Assembly: GCA_023014335.1 (NCBI GenBank)
Contig: JAECYW010000015.1
Span: 1,054,001 to 1,118,000 of the forward strand
DNA: 64,000 bases
Source of the DNA: Galerina marginata
Taxonomy: Eukaryota; Basidiomycota; Agaricomycetes; Agaricales; Galerinaceae
Reading direction: 5' to 3'
Shown here piece after piece: positions 35,644 to 46,437 of the stretch. Each line of letters starts with the position of its first letter. Within the stretch, counting starts at the first letter, position 1. The notes beneath the pieces were generated by a model, which was not told the origin of the DNA, searched no databases, and saw nothing but the letters and a program-made list of their open reading frames with translations. The translations under genes were made by a program, and so were the position numbers.

Positions 35644-37983
35644 TCAAGAGACGTATTCCAGCATACCAGACCCCTTTACAGTCTCCCAGTTAAAGGCGGC
35701 CGGTTGGTAGGGTTTCTCAGGAGTGGATGAATTGATCCTCTCCTGGACAGATATATGTACTAGGACCTTATTTTTGGAGAAGGGGATGTAACGACCTTGG
35801 CCGAAGTTCCTCCTATGTAACATGTTAGAATCAGTATTAAAAATGTCAATGCCGGATGATCTTACACTCGTTTCCGAACCCAAACACCATCTGGCCTTTG
35901 GTACGTGGTAAGCATTGGCAGCACTTCCAAGGCCCACCACGCTCGTTGCATTTGTAGTTGATCCCAAACCTCGGCGACACAATCCTTTGCGTCTTTGGCG
36001 TGCTTGATTGCAAGGTTGAGAAGGGGATGGTTATGACCAAACAAGTTCTGTATTTCGAGTATAGCATTGGAGGGAATGGAAACGAAACCAATGTTGGCGG
36101 GCTGAAGTGCCGAAAAAAAGGAGGGGAATGATGAAAGAGAAAGAGACGGGGAGCCGAAATAGCTGGGAGGTGTATACAGAATAGGAGGTGAGTATATAGA
36201 AAGGTCTGGATGGGCGTCTTTTTTTTCCAAAATTAAGTGAAAATCCGAATTGCTCGAGCGTCAGTCCATGAGAGCCAAGTTCACCCGAAAGAGAGTCTTC
36301 TAATGCCTGAAAGTCGAATTCGATAAGCGATAACGCCCGCTGATCAAATAAAACTCCAGTCCCGGCCAATAGACATTCCTTGATCATCCACCTCAAAGGA
36401 ATATATGAAAGACTTTCTTGTACATCGTTCTTATGGGACCCGCCGCCGACATCGGCGTGTGCACCTAAAAAGCGGTCAATAAATTGAAGCGTAATCTTGC
36501 CTTGAGCCCTACCCGTGAACCAAACTTCCTTCACGTCAGTTGTTGTCCGATCAGGTGGCTGATATTCCCATTCGTCTCTTGATTTGTCGCTGGGCTTCTT
36601 GATCATTATCAAATGGGGATCATCGACGTCGAGGTCTTGCTCCCGTTCTACCGTTGGTTCATTCCATGTCTGCGGTCGGAAGCGAGCCCGCCGTTCATCC
36701 AGTGCTAGTGCATGCCGAAATGTTTTCACTGCGTAGTTAACCGAGGTATATGGGTGACTCCGAGGAATGATTCCGACAGAAGAGACGGTATCCCTGTGGT
36801 GATATAGAAGATTCAGTTATAAATCAATGTGACGGTAAAGTTCATACCAAACGCCTACAAATTCGACTGTAACAGGGATTCTAACGTCGCCGTAAGCAAT
36901 ATGTATTGGAAATTTAGGATCGACAAAGCTCACGCAAAAGTCTTCTTGAACTCCTTACTCAGTTCAACTCCATGGCTGCCGGTGGTTTGATAAACCGAAA
37001 ACGCGAAATCCAACTGTTGGTCATTATGAGCGGGTAGCAGCCCAACCTATGAAGAAAGGACGCGTGAATAATGAAGGCACTCGACGACTAAGATATTTAC
37101 TTTGTACAACATGCCAGCGACAACTCGAGCGGTGTGTGCTGATATTTGAAGTTATAATATGTATTGGGTTTGTCGTACGAAATTCTCACCTCCACGAGAA
37201 AATCCAAATAAACAAATTTTGTCTCCTCGTCTGTGATAAGTGTCTGCCCGTTGGTGGAGGATTGGAAACGGATAGAAGAGTCTTACCGATAGTTTCTCAT
37301 AATGAACTGATATCTGGAGTTTTGGTGAACGATTATTTTGCCTAATAGAACTTCTAACTACCCTTCTTTCACATGGTCGTTGAGATGAAGCGCAACGCCC
37401 TTGTCCAAAGCCGAAGCCAGACCGGAAACAGTCCGCGTGAAGAACTGGCGCTGGTTGTAGGTCCCAACACCGGGCTACATATCATTTGTCAACCGCGGAT
37501 TTAAATCAGATGTCAGACTCTAAATTACCTGGTAATATACAATCTGTTCATCAGGCTTGTCTTTGACAAGCGCTCTAAACAGCCTGACAACGTTCGAATT
37601 CTACAAAAAGATGAGACAAAGTATATAAAGGTAATAGTGTTTCAATTACCTCCTGTTCGAGTAACCGATAGTTGGTTATAAGTCGACGTGTTTCGTAAAA
37701 AAAATGAACGTACCTCTCCAAACTTATTCCCAGTCCCGTCGAAACACAAGACAATGGTACGGGGAAGTAGATTCTCCTTCACGATTACGGGTTGCATGGG
37801 TGGCGAGATTGACTGCATTGGTGGAAAATTGCGGTTCGTTGTTCTGGGTATCGAACTGTTACGGGGGAAGCAATGCAGGAGGTGGCCCTGAAGAGAGAGA
37901 AAGAATGTCTTTTGAACGCCAACCTCGCACTCCAGAAAGCTCCGAAGTGACACGCTTTTACTGCGAGATGAAGGGGTGTGCAT
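35644..37983 (-). CDS. DUF2235 alpha/beta-hydrolase, copy A
   Basis: Tle1-like phospholipase fold. The N-terminal strand reads PRTIVLCFDGTGNKFGE. Exons then give NSNVVRLFRAL, PGVGTYNQRQFF, GYQFIMRNYR, and the nucleophile elbow GFSRG (about 37190-37205), followed by AHTARVVAGMLYKVGLLP. The acidic residue lies in VWDTVSSVGIIP and the His in GAHADVGGG (36440-36466). The C-terminus reads RRNFGQGRYIPFS and ends at 35644. Bacterial relatives are secreted phospholipases; fungal members are mostly unstudied, so lipid hydrolysis is inferred. An apparent 3-nt exon GAG lies at 37650-37652. At 36222-36229 an A8 run (minus strand) separates two frames; either it is a one-base frameshift or an intron of about 80 nt (GTATAC...TTCAG) bridges it. 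It is transcribed divergently from the Ppo-like gene A. The exact N-terminus is uncertain. Confidence 0.85.
37650..37652 (-). other. putative 3-nt microexon in DUF2235 copy A
   Basis: On the minus strand the sequence reads ...CGAACAG|GAG|GTAATT..., a full acceptor and donor around one codon. Including it gives FGE-E-NSN, the same spacing as the usual FDGxNTN motif. The paralogue has the identical arrangement at 48404-48406. Confidence 0.6.
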
Positions 37984-39244
37984 CCCTCATGGCCACTCTA
38001 CCCAGTATCACGGCAGGCTCGTTTGGCGCCAAAAGTGTGGTGCGGAGTGAACAAAAGTGTCAGAATACACCTTTTCGTAGATCCTACCCGTCAATTCAAA
38101 GCTTCATGAATCAGAATACCTTCTGAGAGCGATGCGAGTAAGGCGTCGTGCTGATGAGGTGAATGAGCGCTAAATTTTAGCGACACTTGATTGGCCGCAC
38201 TGAGTTTAAAACATCCCAAATAGGAAATCGAGTTCCTGAAAGTTCAATGGACGCGCATAGAATGCGTGGAATCCTCACGCTGTGCATGCAGCGCCGGAAA
38301 CTTGCAAATCTGCTCTGGTACCGACATAGACAAACGTGTGTCCCAATTTTTAGTCTTGATTCAAGACGTGATGGAAGATTTTACCTCACCGAGTCGTGCA
38401 TCGATATGGGCCATATGGCATTTGCTACAGTTGGGGCTCGTGGATACGTGACAAGATCCTCACCGACAGAAAGTATCACGTAGTAGAAAGCTAACCTATT
38501 AAGCAATTGTCAAAGCACGAGGCATCATCCAATTTAAAGTGAGGTTAATGCATCCAATGTGTGTTAGTGCTACTGTGCTTACCTTACACGCATTGCACGC
38601 CGTTTTCGATCTGCACAATGCGACAGCGGATGTCTATAAGGCCATTGTCGGCTGTGTTCCTCTCAATATAGAAACTCCCAAACCGATTTGTACCTAGAAC
38701 TGCCATTGTGCCGACCGACGAAAAAGATAGTTTCATGATAACACATTGAAGGAACACGAGATTATTGCTACTCCTTTCTAAAGTTGTTTGGAGCACTTGA
38801 AAATCGAAACAGCCGCCCGTAACTCTTTCCGAGGACATGTATGCGCTATATAAACCCAGTTCATTACGCTATCTCTAAGAACCTCTCGAGCAGCCAATGA
38901 AAGTGCGCAAGGCGAGTTTGTTGAGGCAAACTTACATTAAATCATATCAACTGACTTGAGGTTTAGATTGCTTGCTGGCATGTATTTAGACTCGTGATTC
39001 GGCATCGCTAATGACCAACGTGCCCGGAAGTCATGTCCAGATCTGTTGGTTAGTTGGCTTGCCATGAGTCGCGTGGATCAACACTACAAGAAAGCGAGAC
39101 CTATTTAAGGATGACTGGGCAGGGAAACGCCTTATTGAAATTCACATTATTCTCCCGTCCATCGGCGTCTTCGAAGTCACAATAGCAGCTCCTTTGCTGT
39201 AATGCTATTGTTCAATAAGCCTTCGCTACAGCAGCTTGCAAAAA
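37984..39244. other. divergent intergenic region of module A
   Basis: Probable shared control region between DUF2235 copy A (minus) and the Ppo-like gene A (plus). A minus-strand frame at 38584-38838 (85 codons, ends at a GTAAGG donor-like site) might be an exon of an extra small gene, but no partner exon or family was found. A TATA-like CTATTTAAG lies near 39101, about 140 bases upstream of the Ppo-like start. Confidence 0.4.
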
Positions 39245-42200
39245 ATGGGGAGATTGGTGACCGCGACTGTGTGGTACGTCCCCTAGCAGTGTCATGTGGC
39301 CAACGAAAGAAAATTAATCTAGCTTTCTAGCTTCAGGAGGTGATGAAATCCGCGTCGTTAAGGGATGAACCCGACGCAACTTTAGAGAAGGATGCGATTT
39401 TACTTCGTAGGTTTCCTCTAGATCATTTCGACTTAGGCTAACACTCGGGCGTAAGTCCATAAGGCTGGACGCCTTGAGGCAAAACACAGGTTACCCGAAC
39501 AGCTTCCCCCTGCAGATATCGTTTTCAAAGAACTACTAGAATCCAAGGCGGTCAGCTACTATTTTTCGAACACTTCAGAACATGCTGACAACATTTTCAG
39601 AACAATGATACTCACGCGAACGGAATTTCTAGCCTTTTATATGCATTCGCCAGTCTCGTTGATGTAAATGTGGTTCTACGTTGTTTATTTTTCTGACTGA
39701 CACTGCGGCTTAGTTGTCGATCCGTCGCCCACATTCGGCCGACAACCATATCCCATCGTATTTCGATTTGTATCCCCTTTATGGCGCTGGGCCATCAGAC
39801 TTCGACAAAATCCGGTTGAAAGATGGAAGTGGAATGTTGTCACCGGATTGCTTCTTCGACGACCGGCTTATATTTCTTCCAAGAGCTGCTGCAGTGCTCT
39901 TGATCCTTTTCAATAGGAATCACAATGTAAGCCTACAGTCTTATCTTGCTCCATCACGGACACTCTTTAACGACTCTATTTACTAGTACATTGCCCGAAG
40001 ACTGCTTCTTCACATAGAAACACCAGCCGATATAGTGGAGTCCGCTGACGGTGTTCTTTCTGAATCGCTCAGGCTGCAGGATGACGACATATTCGAAAAA
40101 GCTCGTCGGATAAATTGTGGACACTTCCGGAATATCATGTTGGAAGACATGCTGAAGCCGCTTTTGGGTCTGCCAATTGTCGGTCCGAGTCATAAACTGA
40201 ACCTACTTTCTGTGAGATTGTCTCGGGCGACGAGCAACGCTAAGTTCAACTCACCAAACTTGGTTCTTAGGAAGTAAAAGGCGCTCAAGTACCCCTGGGA
40301 AATGGCTTCGATGGTCCTGTCGAGTCTTCTCTGCTCTATGATGTGGGTTAACCTGATATTTTAGTGGTGTACCTTTTGGCTTAGCGTTTATTCTTAGTGG
40401 TCCCCAATTATGTCTGCCAAAGACATTCAGCATTTTGAGGAAGCGATGCGTGAAATTGCAAATGACGATGCCGAAAAGGTATTGCAAGTATACGTGGTCT
40501 GTTCCAAGCTAATGCCACAGCACAGGTTTCGCTCTTCGAATTCGATCAAGCAGTGGAAGATTTCACGACTACCATGAATGCGAGCAAGCGGAACCGAGAT
40601 TGTGCTGGGTAAATACATTTATATTACCGGGCCGGAATTGTCACCTGACACTTTTCTCACAGTCTCCAAAGGGGGGAAGGCAGTCGATTTCGTGATTCTG
40701 ACCTGGCACAGATACTTTACGATGCAACAGAATGCCCTGCCAGAGGTGCAGGTCAAGGTATTCCGTCATGCCAGCGGGTTATGCAAATCAAGATCATCGA
40801 ATGGGCACGGTCATCGCAGGCCGGCTCGTTAAACGATTACAGGAGGTTCCTGGGTTTGAAAGGTAGATCGTCATTTTTTCAGTATTTCAAGAGGTTACGA
40901 GGATATTTCCAGCTCTTCAAAGCTTTAAGGAATGGTCGTCCAACCCATCTATCGCAGCATCGGCGGAGAAGCTCTACAAATCAATTGACAACTTGGAAGT
41001 CTACGTAAGCCCCAGTCTTGTCTACTAGCGCTGCCTTTGACCGATTCTTCTTAGGTCGGTTTACAAGCAGAGGACACGATCAAGAATACCGCGGATTCGG
41101 GGTTCCGGTTTGGTTATACAAAGGTAGTAAACCTTTTCCGTTTTCGTTTCCACCTCCGGGCTCATGCCATATCATTTGCAGACGTATGGCCTTTTGGTCG
41201 ACATTGTGAGTCAATCGTAAAACTTAGTAGCTTTTCAAAATAACTTCTTGATTCAAATAGGTTTCCCGTGTTCGAAGTGATCCGGCCTTTACAACGCACT
41301 TCTCTGGTCAGTACACATGACGATCTAGCATTCTGTCATGGACTTACAGAGTTGTCGACATGTAGCTGAAACCCTTACGTTGTGGGGTTACGGTGACTGT
41401 TCTCTCAGACCAAACAATGGGTCCTTCGGAACCTCGATGCCGAAATGTAAGAATTACTGTTCAAATGTAAAGTCGAAAGTTTAGCTAAATCATCCGCTGT
41501 AGTATTACAAAGAACATTGCCTCACGACTATCAGTACAACAGCATATACGGCCTATTCCCCCTTGCTACTCCCGAGTATACTATTCCACTCCTACCGGAG
41601 CCGAAGCCGAGAGCAATGTACAGCATCGAGAGACCCCAGCCACACAAAGTACACCACCTTGCCACAAAGGAGGCGATCAGCCATGTATTCAATCAACCGA
41701 AATTGTTTCCTACCATCTACAACGACAGTCTCATTGCAGTTACTGGTGGATATGGGTTCGTCATCTATTGCGATCCATTAGCCTTCTCCTGACTGCCCTC
41801 CTACGACAGATATTTTCTTGGATTCGATGACGAAGAAAGGCAAGTTCCACTGTCCTTTGTATGTCGCAAATCTTTGTAACACTTTTTCTTTTAGACATGA
41901 CCAGGATCAGATGATGGTTCGTACATAATCACTACGCCGAGTCCGTTTCTAATAATGAGGCAGTCTCTTCACGCTCTCATCCCTGATAAAGGGGCATTGA
42001 GAAGATATGCCGATTCTTTTGCCAATATGGCTAACGAGTGCATCAAAGAAACAGCTGTTACTCGGTGAGTTCATTGTCTTTTGGCCAGTCAGTTTCTAAT
42101 TGCCCCGAAGACCAGGCGAAATCGACGTCGCCCACGACGTAATTAACGCAGTGTGTACCAGGTGGGTGTGCGAGACATTGGTAGGTGGATTGAACCTCGG

Positions 42201-44703
42201 TCTAGTTCATCCTCTCTTATAATCAAAATCAGCTTGATTACCCTCTTAAGCAAGCAGTCAATGGTGCGGGAACAGCGAACGAGGATATACCAGGTCCCCT
42301 TATGCGGTACATCTGGATGCCATTTTGGGGCCGGTTCAGTAAAATCGGTTTCGTGGTGCAGCTCCTTCGTCGGGTTGGTTCAGTTACAGCAGAAGGCAAA
42401 GAGCAGGAGCGAAATAGCGAATTGCAGCTAGCAGAATTGCACGACAAATTTGCTTCACTTTATGCGTACGTTTAATCATCCAGTCGACCTATTGAAAAAG
42501 GAATTTCACGCATTCGCAGATTTGTTTTCCACAACATAGATTCAGAAGACGCGTGGAAGCTCCGCGAAACAGCCCTCCGGACCAGCGCCGCACTATCCAC
42601 CCACATCGGTCGCAAATTACCCCATCCTAGGGTTATATCCGTTCAGGTACCATCATTTTACAATACGAAATTCATGAATTCTTATGAATCATCGACAGTC
42701 ATACACGAGCTTCCTTAATGACAGCTTTGGGGAAATCCGATCGTTACTCACTCAGATTGTCAGGGAATTTACAACTGGAACAATGCTTCCAGAGCAAACT
42801 GCTCAAACATTCCTCGACAGAGTAGTGAGCGCAAATCAAAGTATCTCACAACATGTATCCCAGGAAAACGCCAAGGCGGGCACTCTCGCTCAGACGGGAA
42901 ACGCTCGAGTTGTTGCAAACGTTCTTGGTTTGGCTATTGTAGCAGCTGTCAAGTACGCAAAAGGTGCCTGTGTTGCATTTAAGACGCCGTATTTATCGCC
43001 CAGACTTACCATTGTCTTCAAGTTTGCACACAGGCAGTCAACTTCTATTTTCAGGATAAATACCTTAAGGAGCGCAAAGAAATAGTGCGGCTCTCACTGC
43101 TCAACGACCCAAAGTCAACGAAGTTGCTAATGGGTTACATTCGAGAGGCGTACAGTTCGTCTTTTAATTGGCCTTAATTCATCATTATTAATATTCTTCC
43201 AGGACTGGACAACCCACTTGGTATCTGGCGACAGGCGTCAAGCGATGCCGTCATCCCTCAAAGCCATGGGCTTCCGGGTATTCGCGTCAGCGCTGGAGAC
43301 AGGATCTACGCGGATTTCAGTAAAGCCTTCAACAATGTTTGCCTTGTTTCTCACATTGGGATAGACGAACTGACCCTCATTCGGCCACATAGCCATCTGT
43401 CCCAGACCACGCAAGAGTAGATCCAAATCGCGAGACGCAGGGTATACAGGGTCTAGGGCTTCACAAATGTCCGGGTATCAGCTTCGCTGATCACGTTAGT
43501 ACTATGAAGTTATCTCGATTCAACACCTGCTAACGAATATCAATGGATGTCTCTTAGACGATGCCCGAGGTAGGTTAATTTCGGTATAGATAAACTTTGC
43601 AGCTAATGACAGTATCTATAGATTTTCAAGGCAATCTTTCGGCTAGAAAACCTTCGTCGTGCTCCTGGCAGGGCAGGTTCTCTTGTCCGATTTTCTGCCC
43701 ATCCCGGCCCTCGCGATGTAAAAGACCTCTTTCACCCTTTCCTGGATGCCTTAATAATTCATAAATAGACAGCGCCAAAGTTGTTCCTGAATACCGACCC
43801 CAAGGCTCCAGGTACTCGTCCCGAGGACACCAGCGTTCAACTGGCCTCCTACCCCCGTTCGCTTGTGCTTCAATATGACACGAAAAATGTCATAGCGGAT
43901 GAGTAAATGATATTTTTTTCCTAAAGTTCAACAATATTTGACCGTGCGTTCCAGGTCGATCGCGCAGAAGAGGAAGAAGTGGAAGATCGATCCAGGAAAA
44001 ACCACCCAAAATATGCGGGCGATTATGGACCGTACGTTATCCGTAATAGTGATCTTGCTACTGTTCTGGACCATTTCCTGTAAGAGATATTATTGTTCTC
44101 CCTTTCGTCCTGTGAATAACGCCTGGTGTACCAGATATGATAAACTCGATCATGTCATTTTTCTCTCCTTCTCCTCACACGAAACCCCCTCCGCCGTCAA
44201 GCCCATCACCGACTTCTGCTCCGCCTGCAGCATGTCTTCCGCCTACCACCCCGATCCAGCCTTGGGAAATCACCAGCATGAAAGCTGGAGACGACGGAAA
44301 GCTGATTCCTCTACAATACACGCTCGACCTTCCAACAGCTCACAGCTTATCCATGGTTGATGTGGATGCGAAAGACATGAAGATGGCAATCTGGCTCGAC
44401 AAGACTCTACTCGGAATTACAGCCGACATCGAACTGAACAAGTCGGAGAATTGTGGAGACAATTTCGGTGATTGCTTGGACAGAGGATTTAGTGGAGGGT
44501 ATGTTGTGATCCCAAAAGGGAATCACACTGTTCGCATAGAGTGGGCTGGAGTTGGTAAGCGTCCCTACCTTCAAGCCGATTGATGGAACTGAAACAAGCT
44601 TTCATACGATGCTGCAGAAACACCAGGACCAGATGGTAGGGTAGACTGGGGCGAAGAAGCCGAGCGTCGTCTTGCGTGGAGTCGAGATGCTTGCGCGGCA
44701 TGA
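39245..44703 (+). CDS. Ppo-like fatty-acid oxygenase/P450 with C-terminal membrane segment and extra domain, copy A
   Basis: Resembles psi-producing oxygenases (linoleate diol synthases): an N-terminal animal-haem-peroxidase-like domain and a C-terminal P450. Peroxidase-domain landmarks are LPPADIVFKELL, SSLLYAFASLV, SYFDLYPLYG, CFFDDRLIFLPRA, LFNRNHN-YIARRLL and RRINCGHF. Where active relatives have VTHSLF this copy has VDLSI. Where they have LYRWH it has LYDWS (40335-40342 plus 40398-40403), so both haem His are missing though the Tyr stays. In the P450 part the I-helix has VKYAK (42949-42963) in place of VNYAQ. ExxR (EAYR) and the ligand Cys in HKCPG (43468-43470) remain. Beyond the usual end (SLVLQYD) lies a hydrophobic segment VIVILLLFW (about 44040-44085), a Pro/Ser linker and a two-Cys domain ending at 44703. 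There are many short introns. The N-terminus looks shorter than in copy B. Confidence 0.85.
43558..43569 (+). other. 12-nt microexon (TMPE) in Ppo-like copy A
   Basis: CTTAG|ACGATGCCCGAG|GTAGGT. It is flanked by good splice signals and matched by a 12-nt exon at 55339-55350 in copy B. It encodes TMPE just after the P450 haem-binding loop. Confidence 0.75.
44230..44703 (+). other. extra C-terminal two-cysteine domain of Ppo-like copy A
   Basis: Residues encoded here read DGKLIPLQYTLD, HSLSMVDVDAKD, ELNKSENCGDN, CLDRGFSGGYVVIPKGNH, then after one intron PGPDGRVDWGEE and WSRDAC. The alternating hydrophobic pattern suggests a beta-sandwich; Cys residues in NCGDN and DCLDRG could pair. The join to the upstream P450 frame is in phase (TCC T|GTAAGA ... 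ACCAG|AT). The same domain ends copy B. I do not know a named family for it. Confidence 0.65.
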
Positions 44704-46437
44704 ATTTTTTGTTGAATTGCATTTACCTCGTTCCCCATGGGTTCTGTGTTTATTTAGATACTCTCGTATCGCTTTGTGTTCTCTTATCGCGTGAACCTCT
44801 TCTCGCTGTCAATTGTACAGGTTTTTGACTCTGTCAAATCAAAAAAGTAAATTTTGCGACTGATTGAAGGGAAACATCTCCTAATCGTATATCCAAGCGC
44901 GCATCAGGTCCAAAGGACCTTTCCCTCCGGCGACGCTTAGCCGAGCGTCGAAGTGCAGCAAGCATTCTTTAACCTGTCCATTGCGCCATCCAAAGTGGGC
45001 CGCGGGGTGGAAATAGAATCTGTGCTCGCATGTTGTAAAATCTTGGTAAAATCACATCTTATAGCCGATGTGGAATTTAAACAAACTCATTTCGATATCA
45101 CGCCAGCCGAAGGCAAAATTCGATTAAGACTTTTTTCAAAACAGTTACAATGGCACGCCGTCCCAAGAGCCCCGATGTCATAATGGCCTGTGGCTCGAGC
45201 AGCCCGAGCCCTCAATCACTCTACTTAGATTAGATCACATCTGCGGCTGTTGTTGGTCTATCCATTCGCACCTTGCCCGCAACGCTATATTGCGCGGCTG
45301 CTCGACGAGCTATCCGAGCCTTGCCTGATTCGGGCTGCTAGGGTAGGTACGATAGGCCTATCCCACCAATACCGCTAAATACCAATCTCCGACGGAAAAT
45401 TCATCGAGGATGGAACTACGCAAGAACTACGGTTAGTGTCACCCCAGCAGGCATAATTTCGGGACTCAAAATTGAAGCCCGCACAGAACGTAGTCAACGA
45501 ATGAGATATGAAAAGATCATCGATCGACGTTCAACGTTCAACGTTCAAACCTCGATTCTTCGAATCTCCCGAACACAGTGTGACTCCCGCCGAAGGAGGA
45601 CAAACCTATCAGTAAACAAAGAAGATTTAAGGAGGACCAAGAAAAATTGTGTGCCGATGTAGTAGTAAGCGCTCTGGCCCTCTGGGCCGAACTGCCCTTG
45701 CAAGAGGTATGCGGGACAAAAATCTCCTACACAAGGTCGGAAATCGGGATTAAGGACCCGTGGGCCCCCTCCCCCCCCTCCGGCCATCAACGGCAGGCCT
45801 AAAAAGGAAATTTATCCTCAGTTTATGTTTTCCAGAATTTCTAATGTCGAAAATTTCATGCTCCATTCATTGCATGTCAAGCCACAGATAGCTCAGAGTA
45901 ATGTAAATATGCTAAAAACCTCCTTATTGAGAAATCTAGTCTATGGAACTCAAAATATCCGAGGGACGGCGCATCAAATTTGGTGTCAAACTTTGCTAGA
46001 AAATGATATAAAGCGACTACTGGTCTAAAATTGGTCTCAAACATAGAAATACGGGTGTTGAGAGCCTTCAGAACCAGTCTTGGTTCTACAGTGGAGTGAA
46101 TAAGTTGCGGATTGGCCCACATACACCATATTTTGAATCTTAATATGAAGGTCCGAAAACAGGAATAAGCCTCGGCCAGACCCCCCCCCCTCCTACCCCG
46201 TGTGCCGGGTTCTTCCGGCCCATACCTCTTGTGCCCTTGTGAAGATATTCCGATTCCCGAAACTTTGAAGCTAGATTACTATCATCATCACCATCTTTCC
46301 CAGATTTCCTAGACGCCTTGAAAAAAGGGCCGAGGCAACGAAAAGGTATGAAAGCAGTTACTTGAGCTATCAAGAAAAATAAGATAATACATAGGTAGGT
46401 TACCAGATGACATAAATGCTTCACGTGTAAATAACTG
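44704..46437. other. convergent intergenic region between modules A and B
   Basis: Contains a short hairpin CGACGCT/AGCGTCG near 44930-44950, a triple ACGTTCA repeat at 45528-45548, and two C-rich tracts (45768-45781 and 46180-46193). No confident gene is seen. Frames here, including a Gly-rich one at 45545-45790, have no support. Confidence 0.45.

Noticed and set aside
43380..43440. In-frame TAG in Ppo-like copy A before the haem-binding loop, suggesting a pseudogene
   Set aside because: Copy B uses an acceptor just after the same TAG (TATAG|CCATCT). Using CATAG|CCATCT in copy A removes the stop and joins in phase.
45545..45790. Gly-rich frame as a small gene
   Set aside because: Its start is encoded by a poly-C tract, the composition is odd, and there is no family resemblance or promoter.
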